This document shows positions 1-6,151 of a stretch of 16,678 nt of DNA, piece after piece. This DNA is from JBEINZ01 sp040377825 (lineage in GTDB: Bacteria; Pseudomonadota; Alphaproteobacteria; Rhizobiales; Ancalomicrobiaceae), in the NCBI GenBank assembly GCA_040377825.1, contig JBEINZ010000037.1, forward strand, positions 1 to 16,678, in the 5' to 3' direction. Position 1 is the stretch's first letter; each line of letters opens with the position of its first letter. The notes beneath the pieces are model-generated. The model did no database searches. It was not told where the DNA came from and saw only the letters and a list, made by a program, of their open reading frames with translations. The position numbers and the translations under genes are program-made.

Positions 1-90
1 ACAAAAATTTCGATTTATCGAGATCGGTACACGGCCGGGTAATTCCGCCCCCGCGGCAAAGAGATGTGATAGTGTCTCCATCCTGTTCTC

Positions 91-122
91 AAGGAGGGGC
101 CGCCGGCCCGACCCACTCGATG
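91..122 (+). promoter_or_regulatory. Distant Shine-Dalgarno with a hairpin between it and the ATG
   Basis: AAGGAGG at 91-97 is the only good ribosome binding site before ATG 120, but it ends 22 bases away. Between them GGGCC (97-101), loop GCC and GGCCC (105-109) form a perfect 5-bp hairpin. If folded, it leaves about 10 bases between AAGGAG and the ATG. No start codon lies in frame at the normal distance (about 102-110). Confidence 0.45.
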
Positions 123-1445
123 CTGTTTCTGGAACTCTCGATCTTCGCGTTCCTGACTTTGGTGAACGCGTTCTTCGTCATGTCGGAGATGGCGCTCGTA
201 TCTGCCCGCAAGGCGCGCCTCATGGCTCTCGCCGAAGATGGCGACCGGCGCGCCCGACGTGCCATGGAACTTGGCGAACATCCAAGCCGTTTTCTGTCGG
301 CTGTCCAAATCGGCATCACACTGACCGGTTTGATCGCTGGCGCCTCGTCCGGAGCGCAGCTGTCCGTGCGGCTCGCCGATACGCTGCGCGCCTATGTTCC
401 GGCCATAGCCGGATTCGCGGATCAAATTGCCTTCTTGATCGTCATCATCTTGATGACTTTCGTTACGGTCGTCCTTGCCGAATTGGTTCCGAAACGCATC
501 GCAATCGCGCGGCCCGAGCCCATCGCCCTGATGGTGGCGGACGCGGTCGATGTCATTTCGAAGCTCACGAAGCCGGTCGTGTCGCTTTTATCGGCATCGT
601 CGAATTGGGTCCTGAAGTTCCTCGGTATCGATGTGGCCTCAGGCCCCGACGTGACCGAGGATGAAGTCAAGCATGTGCTCGCCGAGGGCGTGGAATCGGG
701 CGTTCTCGATCCCGAGGAACGCGAGATGCTCGAGGGCGTCATGCGCGTCGCGGACCGGCCGGTTCGCGCGATCATGACGCCGCGGCCGGACCTATACTGG
801 ATCGATCCGAACGATCCGCCGGAGAATGTCCGCCGTGAGATCGCCGAATGCCCCTATTCATTGGTCGTTGTTGCCGAGGGTTCGATCGATGAACCGACGG
901 GGGTGGTCTATAAAAAGGACCTGCTCGCGGCAGCGCTCGCCGGCGAGACATTGGACCTACGCGGGGCGTTGCGCGAGCCGGTCATCGTTCCGGAGAACGC
1001 GCCGGTCCTGAAGCTGCTGCAGCGCCTTCGTTCGACCTTGGTGCATTGCGCCTTCGTGGTCGACGAATATGGAAGTCTGCAAGGCTTGGTCACCTTGACC
1101 GATATCATCGAGGGTATCGCCGGCGACCTCGCCGACGTGGATGCGCCCCATGGCGGCCCAGTGAGGCGCGACGATGGGTCGTGGCTGCTCGACGGCGATA
1201 CGGATGTGGAAGATTTGAAGCACCTCATCGACCTGCCCGACGATATCGAGCACGGCACGTATCATACGCTCGGCGGTCTGCTTCTCAGTGTGATGAACCG
1301 TATCCCATCGGCCGGCGACAAGGCGTTGATCGGAGACTTTGTCTTCGAGGTCATGGACATGGACGGTCGCCGGATCGACAAGGTGCTGGTTTTGCGGCGT
1401 GTACCCTTGGGACTTGTTCCCGCGGCCGATGATGACGCGTCGTGA
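120..1445 (+). CDS. HlyC/CorC (CNNM) family membrane protein with CBS pair
   Basis: Integral membrane protein of the CNNM/CorC family, whose members are linked to magnesium or cobalt handling; older annotation calls them hemolysin-like (TlyC). The 441 residues show the family order. A DUF21/CNNM membrane domain fills about residues 1-170, with an N-terminal hydrophobic helix, the motif FFVMSEMALVSARKARL, and further helices near AFLIVIILM. A CBS pair follows (RPVRAIMTPRP to VTLTDIIEGIAGDL), then a C-terminal transporter-associated domain starting at DDGSWLLDGDTDV. I chose ATG 120 because the family begins directly with this hydrophobic helix; an in-frame GTG at 66 would add 18 uncharacteristic residues. 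The Shine-Dalgarno AAGGAGG (91-97) is unusually far from ATG 120. The gene converges on the DUF992 gene with 6 bases between. The family call is secure; the transported ion is not readable from sequence. Confidence 0.92.
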   Translation: MLFLELSIFAFLTLVNAFFVMSEMALVSARKARLMALAEDGDRRARRAMELGEHPSRFLSAVQIGITLTGLIAGASSGAQLSVRLADTLRAYVPAIAGFADQIAFLIVIILMTFVTVVLAELVPKRIAIARPEPIALMVADAVDVISKLTKPVVSLLSASSNWVLKFLGIDVASGPDVTEDEVKHVLAEGVESGVLDPEEREMLEGVMRVADRPVRAIMTPRPDLYWIDPNDPPENVRREIAECPYSLVVVAEGSIDEPTGVVYKKDLLAAALAGETLDLRGALREPVIVPENAPVLKLLQRLRSTLVHCAFVVDEYGSLQGLVTLTDIIEGIAGDLADVDAPHGGPVRRDDGSWLLDGDTDVEDLKHLIDLPDDIEHGTYHTLGGLLLSVMNRIPSAGDKALIGDFVFEVMDMDGRRIDKVLVLRRVPLGLVPAADDDAS

Positions 1446-1451
1446 AATGCG

Positions 1452-1928
1452 CTATCGGGCTGCGCGCAGACTGAGACCGGCCACACCCGCCGCAAGGTTC
1501 ACGCCGGTTTGAGCTTGGAGGCTCAACGGATTGAGCGCGATGGAACTGTCGAAGCCGCCGATAAGAGCGTTGGCGCCGAGCCCAACCCCTGCCGTCACCT
1601 CGGCCGAGGCGCCGATATAGGTTCCGTTCAGCGCGCCCGGTCGCATTCGCGATGTCGGCGCCAGAACGCCCCAGATGAGCGATGTTGAGTTTACGCGACC
1701 GATATCGATGCCATAGCGCGAAATCGTGCCGCGATAGAGCTCGACATACTTGCTCCGCGCCGGGCGGTAGATGCAGTCCAGATCGCGCGTCGAGCCCACA
1801 ATGAAGCCGACGCCGCCGGTGACCTCGCAGGTCAGGATACCGATCTGAATTCGAATATCGGCGGCCGCGGGGGTGGATTGAAGCGCGGCGGCGAGAATGA
1901 ATGCGACGGCGACGGTTTTCGAAAACAT
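1452..1928 (-). CDS. DUF992 domain-containing secreted protein
   Basis: Small exported protein of unknown function, 158 residues, typical of the DUF992 family found mainly in alphaproteobacteria. A classic signal peptide covers residues 1-23 (lysine at 4, hydrophobic stretch VAFILAAAL, likely cut after AAA before D24). The mature part opens with a DUF992-like segment IQIGILTCEV. It has two cysteines (C34 and C52), probably a periplasmic disulfide, then Gly/Ala-rich segments ending in VNLAAGVAGLSL. The ATG at 1928 is preceded by GAAGG with 6 bases spacing. It lies 35 bases downstream of the GT87 gene on the same strand, so the two may be co-transcribed. No enzymatic motif is visible and I infer no function. 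Confidence 0.88.
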   Translation of the reverse strand: MFSKTVAVAFILAAALQSTPAAADIRIQIGILTCEVTGGVGFIVGSTRDLDCIYRPARSKYVELYRGTISRYGIDIGRVNSTSLIWGVLAPTSRMRPGALNGTYIGASAEVTAGVGLGANALIGGFDSSIALNPLSLQAQTGVNLAAGVAGLSLRAAR

Positions 1929-1963
1929 GGCGTGCCTTCAGAGTCTAGCCTAACTCCCACAGT

Positions 1964-3205
1964 CTACCGCGCAGAAAGCGGCGGGAGCATGTCTTGGGTT
2001 AGCCTTTGATCGTCAGCAACGCGATGCTCCGGCGATGCATTCGAGAATGCACGCCAAAGCGCGAACCCGACACAAAGCAAGAGGATCGGTGGAACGATGG
2101 CGATCCCGAGTTCGGTGGCGGCATTTCGCGCGGCAAATGGCGCGATCGCGGCCAAGAGAAGGACGTACTTCTCGCCGGGGTTATAGCCGCCTTCGGCTGC
2201 GGCCTTGGCCATGAATGCGATCGGGATCGCTAGGATCACGAGGTCGTAATCGAGGAGATAGGGTGTCGTGAGCGGGATCGCAAAGCACAGAACCGCAGCC
2301 TTGACGGCGAGTGGCGCGGGACGGACCCACGCAACGATAACCGCGAGCGCGGCTAGGCCGATTGCGATCCCTTGACCGATATAGGCCGTCTGCACATCCG
2401 CGCCGTAAAACCGCATCATCGAGAAGACGGTCTGGATCTTGAACCACCCGGTCCCGCCGGCTTCGATGACAATGGTTCGCGTCGGCTCCAGCGAGGCGAA
2501 GAACGCGCGCCACGCGTCCAAGCCGAAAACAAGAGCCGAGAGTGCAACAGTCACGACCACGGTCACGGTGGCCGACAAAAAGGCCCGTCCGTGCCGCCCA
2601 GCGAGGAGAGCGAGCGGCAGGAGGAGCGCGAACTGGGGCTTGTAGGCAAGAAGGCCGAGGAGGACGCCGGCAAGCCACGGACGCCGTTCCAGGAGAAGAA
2701 GCCCCGCGCCGAGCAGCGCGGCAGTAATGAACCCGTTCTGGCCATTTGCGAAATTGACATAGGCACCGGGGAAAGCCGCGGCCATCCAGATCGTGCCCGG
2801 CACTTGCGGCGCCACGCGCTTGACCACGGCAAGATAGGCCGCTCCGGTAGAAATGTTGTAGACTGCGAAAGCGCCGAAGTAAGGCAGGAACGCGAGAATC
2901 CAGGCAACCGCGAGGAACATCGGCGGGTAGTGCCAGCCGTAATAGCCCTCGATGGGCATCACCGCTTGCTCATAGGCATAGTGGCTTGGCCAGTCGTAGA
3001 CGGCGGCGATCTTGCCGTCGTGGACCATCAGTCCGGCGGCATAGACGTTCAGAAAATCGATACCTTGAAAGGGACCTGGCCTGAAGACGCCGTGGGCGTC
3101 GAGCATCATGACAACCGCCAGGATCACGAATGCGACCAGCGCTATTTTCGAATAGCCGACGGCTCTTTCATGATTTAGCCAATCCGCGCGCAGGACTTTC
3201 AGCAC
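1964..3205 (-). CDS. Glycosyltransferase family 87 (DUF2029) integral membrane protein
   Basis: Polytopic membrane protein of 413 residues matching the GT87/DUF2029 group. These are GT-C fold glycosyltransferases that use polyprenyl-phosphate sugars; mycobacterial members are mannosyltransferases of lipid glycan synthesis. Visible signs are an N-terminal helix (about 20-37), then the acidic loop motif GIDFLNVYAAG, the motif YGWHYPPMF, and about ten further hydrophobic helices including LLGAGLLLLERRPW and LAYKPQFALLLPLALLAG. The acidic residue in the first loop is where GT-C enzymes carry the catalytic Asp. Donor and acceptor are unknown. The start is GTG at 3205 with GGGAGG five bases upstream. 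That site is buried in an 11-bp hairpin (separate entry). It follows the aminotransferase by 73 bases and precedes DUF992. The family call is good; the role in envelope polysaccharide or lipid glycosylation is inferred. Confidence 0.82.
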   Translation of the reverse strand: MLKVLRADWLNHERAVGYSKIALVAFVILAVVMMLDAHGVFRPGPFQGIDFLNVYAAGLMVHDGKIAAVYDWPSHYAYEQAVMPIEGYYGWHYPPMFLAVAWILAFLPYFGAFAVYNISTGAAYLAVVKRVAPQVPGTIWMAAAFPGAYVNFANGQNGFITAALLGAGLLLLERRPWLAGVLLGLLAYKPQFALLLPLALLAGRHGRAFLSATVTVVVTVALSALVFGLDAWRAFFASLEPTRTIVIEAGGTGWFKIQTVFSMMRFYGADVQTAYIGQGIAIGLAALAVIVAWVRPAPLAVKAAVLCFAIPLTTPYLLDYDLVILAIPIAFMAKAAAEGGYNPGEKYVLLLAAIAPFAARNAATELGIAIVPPILLLCVGFALWRAFSNASPEHRVADDQRLTQDMLPPLSAR

Positions 3206-3237
3206 CGTAGCCTCCCAAGATCGAGTGGAGGCTACGG
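3203..3237 (-). promoter_or_regulatory. Hairpin masking the ribosome binding site of the GT87 gene
   Basis: A perfect 11-bp inverted repeat, CCGTAGCCTCC (3205-3215) and GGAGGCTACGG (3227-3237), has an 11-base loop. In the minus-strand mRNA the 3' arm carries the GGAGG Shine-Dalgarno and reaches the first base of the GTG start codon (3205). No T-run follows on the minus strand, so it does not look like an intrinsic terminator for the upstream aminotransferase gene. A translation switch is inferred. Confidence 0.6.
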
Positions 3238-3278
3238 CGAAAGTTCCAAGATTGCGTTAGGGCCGCCGGAGCTTTGGG

Positions 3279-4481
3279 TCAGCGCAGATTGCCGCAGAAG
3301 CGCTGGATGCGCCGACAGGCTTCCTCAAGCGCTTCAGTCGCCGTCGCATAGGAGATGCGGAAATGCGGCGCGAGGCCGAAGGCCGATCCCTGCACCACCG
3401 CGACACCCTCGGCGTCCAAGAGTTCGGTCACGAAATCCTCGTCGCTCGCGATCTTCCGGCCGGACGGAGCCACGCGGCCGATCGTTCCGGCGCAGGACGG
3501 ATAGACGTAGAACGCGCCTTCCGGCGTCGGGCATGTCAGTCCGCTCGCTTGATTCAGCATGGACACGACAAGATCGCGCCGCTCCTTGAAGACCGCATTG
3601 TTGCGCGCGATGAAGTCCTGCGGACCGTTCAAGGCTTCGACGGCGGCATATTGCGAAATCGACGAGGGATTCGACGTCGACTGCGACTGCAGGTTCGCCA
3701 TGGCCTTGATCAAGATTTCGGGGCCGGCGGCATAGCCGATGCGCCAGCCGGTCATGCAATAGGCCTTGGAAACGCCGTTCATCGTTAGCGTTCGCTCATA
3801 AAGCGCCGGCTCGACCTGGGCAGGTGTGGTGAACACGAAGTCGTCATAGACGAGGTGTTCGTACATGTCGTCCGTCAGCACCCAGACATGCGGATGGCGC
3901 ATCAGCACGTCGGTCAGCGCCTTCACCTCCTCGCGCGAATAGGCGGCGCCGGAGGGATTGGACGGCGAATTGAAGATCAGCCATTTGGTCTTCGGCGTGA
4001 TCGCGCGCTCAAGCGCGTCCGCAGTGACCTTGAACCCCGTCGCGATCGACGTCTCGACGAAGACGGGCGTGCCGCCGCCGAGCAGGACGATGTCCGGATA
4101 GCTGACCCAATAGGGCGCGGGAATGATAACTTCGTCGCCCGGATTGAGCGTGGCGATGAGCGCGTTGAACAGCACCTGCTTGCCGCCCGTGCCAACCGAG
4201 ACTTGGCTCGGCTTGTAGCCGAGGCCGTTTTCGCGCTGGTACTTGGCGACGATCGCCGCCTTCAGCTCGGGAATGCCATCAACCGCCGTATACTTCGTGA
4301 ACCCGTCGCGGATCGCCTTGATCGCGGCTTCCTTGATATTGTCGGGCGTGTCGAAGTCCGGCTCGCCCGCGCCGAGGCCGATCACATCGCGTCCGGCCGC
4401 CTTAAGCTCGCGCGCCTTGGTGGTCACGGCGATCGTGGCGGATGGTTTAATGCGCGAGAGCGAATCGGCGATGAAACCCAT
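3279..4481 (-). CDS. aspC: Pyridoxal-phosphate aspartate aminotransferase (class I, subgroup Ib)
   Basis: Cytosolic PLP enzyme that swaps the amino group between aspartate and 2-oxoglutarate; alphaproteobacterial relatives (AatA type) may also act on aromatic acids or prephenate. The 400-residue length is normal for the family. Visible motifs are the N-terminal LGAGEPDFDTP, the substrate-side NSPSNPSG, the PLP-nitrogen aspartate in LTDDMYEHLVYDD, and the Schiff-base lysine K239 in SKAYCMTGWRIGYAAGP. An arginine near the C-terminus in HFRISYA matches the carboxylate-binding Arg. The reading frame is open upstream to 4796, but I chose ATG 4481 because the conserved N-terminus starts there and GGAGA lies 8 bases upstream. 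It is divergent from the DUF1499 gene and leads the minus-strand series with GT87 and DUF992. Enzyme class is certain; exact substrate preference is inferred. aatA is an equally valid symbol. Confidence 0.93.
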   Translation of the reverse strand: MGFIADSLSRIKPSATIAVTTKARELKAAGRDVIGLGAGEPDFDTPDNIKEAAIKAIRDGFTKYTAVDGIPELKAAIVAKYQRENGLGYKPSQVSVGTGGKQVLFNALIATLNPGDEVIIPAPYWVSYPDIVLLGGGTPVFVETSIATGFKVTADALERAITPKTKWLIFNSPSNPSGAAYSREEVKALTDVLMRHPHVWVLTDDMYEHLVYDDFVFTTPAQVEPALYERTLTMNGVSKAYCMTGWRIGYAAGPEILIKAMANLQSQSTSNPSSISQYAAVEALNGPQDFIARNNAVFKERRDLVVSMLNQASGLTCPTPEGAFYVYPSCAGTIGRVAPSGRKIASDEDFVTELLDAEGVAVVQGSAFGLAPHFRISYATATEALEEACRRIQRFCGNLR

Positions 4482-4570
4482 GGAACGTCTCCGGACAGGC
4501 GCCATGAAGAGGCGCGAAAAGGCGGCGGGACCGTAGTCCGCGTCATGCGGGCGAGCAAGCGGAAATCCCG

Positions 4571-4600
4571 TTTGATATTGATAGCGTATAGGGTTCCAAT
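4571..4600. promoter_or_regulatory. AT-rich pocket with possible divergent promoters
   Basis: The 164-base gap between the divergent aminotransferase and DUF1499 genes holds one AT-rich patch. On the minus strand TTGGAA (4599-4594) and TATCAA (4577-4572) are 16 bases apart. On the plus strand TTGATA (4572-4577) and TCCAAT (4595-4600) are 17 apart. Each hexamer matches the sigma-70 consensus at four or five of six positions. The two sites overlap, so at most one may be real. Confidence 0.28.
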
Positions 4601-4645
4601 GCCCGAACGCAGGTCGGGACGCGAAATGCATAGCGAGACCGCGCC

Positions 4646-5173
4646 ATGACGCCATCCATCGCATTGCCACTTTCTCTGGCCGCATTGTGCATCGCGATAG
4701 TCGCCGCCTTGGTATTCTTCGTCGCCTTCGGCCGAGAGAATGCATGGGCGCTGGTATTTGGCTCGCCCGATCTCGGCCCGATCGCGTTTGAGACATTCAA
4801 GCGTTCCAAGACGCCAAACGATGCACTGATCGCCCCGGTCGATTTGGGGAGTGCCCGCGCGGATGCCGAACCGCCGATCTTCGCATTACCCGCCGACGAA
4901 CTTCGCCACCGACTCTTGACCGTGGCCGACACCGAGCCATTGACGGTTCACGTTGCCTCCGATCCCGACAGGCGGGAAGACCGTTGGGTGGTCCGCACGC
5001 CACTGATGCGCTTTCCCGACACGGTCCGAAGCCGCATCATTCCGCTCGGGTCGGACCGGTCGACGCTGGCGCTTTATTCAAAAAGCCAGATCGGCCAGAC
5101 GGATTTCGGCGTCAACAGGGCCAGACTTGCGAGATGGATCGAGGCCTTGGAAAAAGCGGCGCCGCCAGCCTAA
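4646..5173 (+). CDS. DUF1499 domain-containing protein
   Basis: A 175-residue protein with one N-terminal transmembrane helix (about residues 6-28, LSLAALCIAIVAALVFFVAF) followed by a DUF1499 domain outside the membrane. The family's signatures are visible: RSKTPNDALIAP near residue 53, the mid-domain DVxx-type beta segments with RTPLMRFPDTVRSRI, and the C-terminal stretch KSQIGQTDFGVNRARLARWI. DUF1499 has no agreed biochemical function. ATG 4646 gives the membrane anchor a proper start; the ribosome site before it (GCGAGA) is weak. It diverges from the aminotransferase and converges on the SemiSWEET gene with 6 bases between, so it is probably transcribed alone. The family call is firm. Confidence 0.85.
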   Translation: MTPSIALPLSLAALCIAIVAALVFFVAFGRENAWALVFGSPDLGPIAFETFKRSKTPNDALIAPVDLGSARADAEPPIFALPADELRHRLLTVADTEPLTVHVASDPDRREDRWVVRTPLMRFPDTVRSRIIPLGSDRSTLALYSKSQIGQTDFGVNRARLARWIEALEKAAPPA

Positions 5174-5179
5174 CCGCCG

Positions 5180-5443
5180 TCACCCGTATTTCAGCTTCAT
5201 CCCTAAAATCGCTAGGTTCAGCGGCAGCGAGATGACGTTTGACAAGATGATCGGCCAACTGCCGATCAAAATGCCGTAAGTCAGCCAGAGGATGATACCG
5301 GCAATCAAAACAAGGAAGGTCGCAAGCGACAGGCTTGACGTATCGCGGTCGCGCAAAACCTTGATCGCTTGGGGAACCCAGCAGAGCGTCGTCAGTATGG
5401 CGGCGGCGACGCCGATCATTTCGATCAAAACAAAAGTGGGCAA
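5180..5443 (-). CDS. SemiSWEET-type sugar transporter
   Basis: Small membrane protein of 87 residues with the three-helix bundle of SemiSWEETs, which work as homodimers to move sugars such as sucrose or glucose. Helix 1 (about 9-26) ends in the PQ-loop motif WVPQAIKVL (P24, Q25). A charged linker RDRDTSSLS leads to helix 2 (about 40-58), and helix 3 contains SNVISLPLNLAIL with the Asn at the expected substrate site. The track-length form starts at TTG 5443. An in-frame ATG at 5419 would remove eight residues and cut into the first helix. TTG is preferred for length, though no clear Shine-Dalgarno precedes it. Its start lies 4 bases after the stop of the decayed DUF486 gene on the same strand, which suggests an old operon with coupled translation. 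Substrate unknown. Confidence 0.85.
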   Translation of the reverse strand: MPTFVLIEMIGVAAAILTTLCWVPQAIKVLRDRDTSSLSLATFLVLIAGIILWLTYGILIGSWPIILSNVISLPLNLAILGMKLKYG

Positions 5444-5447
5444 CGCA

Positions 5448-5606
5448 TCACCATTCTTGGAAAACGAAAAAAGCGCGGAGCGCGATTAGTGAGAATCAAA
5501 GCGCGTGATTCCATCCGAGCGGCTCGCCGAGATACAGATACGAAAAGGCCGCGAACACAAGGAGCGTGACGGCCTCCTGGATCGTCTGCAACTCGGCGGC
5601 GTTGTT
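5448..5606 (-). pseudogene. Remnant of a DUF486 (DMT-family) membrane protein gene
   Basis: Reading the minus strand from 5606 gives a protein that looks like the last half of the DUF486 DMT-family protein: NNAAELQTIQEAVTLLVF, then YLGEPLGWNHAL, a TGA stop (5498-5496), and in the same frame FSLIALRAFFVFQEW before a second TGA (5450-5448). From memory, family members run as AAQLKTIQE, then YLGE, NH and a GFxLIALGAFFVF tail. The in-frame stop falls where the family has Gly, so one change from GGA to TGA explains it. Upstream of 5606 the resemblance ends, and there is no ATG, GTG or TTG in that frame back to a TAA near 5685. The first half of the gene therefore appears deleted. About 52 codons remain of the usual 110-120. 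It is co-directional with the SemiSWEET gene and ends 4 bases before that gene's TTG. Confidence 0.72.
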
Positions 5607-5702
5607 AACGGCACGTCCATGGCAATCGGCGGAAACCGTTTTGTGGCGATAGGGCCTGATGCTCTGGGATGATGCGTATCGAGCCGTTTAGGGGAGCCTG
5701 CA

Positions 5703-6083
5703 ATGGACATCGCGGTCGAGAAAGTTCGGGAACTGATTGAATACTTGCGGATGCTCGACGGCAAGGAAGACGCAGGGAGCTGGGGCGAAGCCGACGACGC
5801 GTTTCAAGAAGATACCGGGGACGTCCACGTATCGGCCGCCGGCGACGGAACGGAACAACAGATCCGTGGCGTGATCAACGGGTTGAACGTGGACGAAAAG
5901 GCGGACCTGGTTGCCATGGTCTGGATCGGACGCGGCGACTTCGAAGTCTCGGAATGGCCTGTCGCCCATCGACGCGCCGTTGAGCGCGCCACCGGCTCGA
6001 CCGCGCGCTACCTCCTAGGCATACCGAATGTCGGAGATCTTCTTGAGGAGGGTCTCGCGGCAATGGGTTACGACACCGATTGA
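5703..6083 (+). CDS. DUF3775 domain-containing protein
   Basis: Soluble, acidic protein of 126 residues with the DUF3775 pattern. It has an N-terminal helix that follows VEKVRELIEYLRML, a variable acidic middle (SWGEADDAFQEDTGD), and the conserved block INGLNVDEKADLVAMVWIGR with GDF next. The C-terminal YLLGIPNVGDLLEEGLAAMG is also typical. Function is unknown for the whole family. The start at ATG 5703 is well supported by GGGGAG (5691-5696) six bases upstream. Its stop at 6081-6083 is 68 bases before the chosen uvrB start on the same strand, so co-transcription with uvrB is possible. No signal peptide or membrane helix is seen. Confidence 0.85.
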   Translation: MDIAVEKVRELIEYLRMLDGKEDAGSWGEADDAFQEDTGDVHVSAAGDGTEQQIRGVINGLNVDEKADLVAMVWIGRGDFEVSEWPVAHRRAVERATGSTARYLLGIPNVGDLLEEGLAAMGYDTD

Positions 6084-6151
6084 CGTTGCGATATGGACTT
6101 GGTCGCCATCGCACCCTTTTCCCTCCGAGGCGAAAAGGCCATATTCGACGA

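Noticed and set aside
10..21. 12-bp palindrome TCGATTTATCGA at the window start
   Set aside because: Short, single, near the window edge and without a partner copy; expected by chance in an AT-rich patch.
2372..3178. 268-residue open frame opposite the GT87 gene
   Set aside because: Composition is charged and repetitive (Arg, Glu, Gly, His), typical of antisense of a membrane protein gene.
3205..3237. Intrinsic terminator for the aminotransferase gene
   Set aside because: The stem is strong but the bases after it on the minus strand (TGCTGAAAG) have no T-run; masking of the ribosome site explains it better.
3855..4649. 264-residue open frame opposite the aminotransferase
   Set aside because: Antisense shadow of a certain gene; no recognisable domain.
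4482..4796. Extended N-terminus of the aminotransferase
   Set aside because: The extra 105 residues are Arg-rich and unlike the family; ATG 4481 has a ribosome site and the conserved start.
6084..6151. SOS (LexA) box before uvrB
   Set aside because: No GTTC-N7-GTTC or its complement was found; the GTTC/GAAC copies present inside the DUF3775 gene have the wrong spacing.
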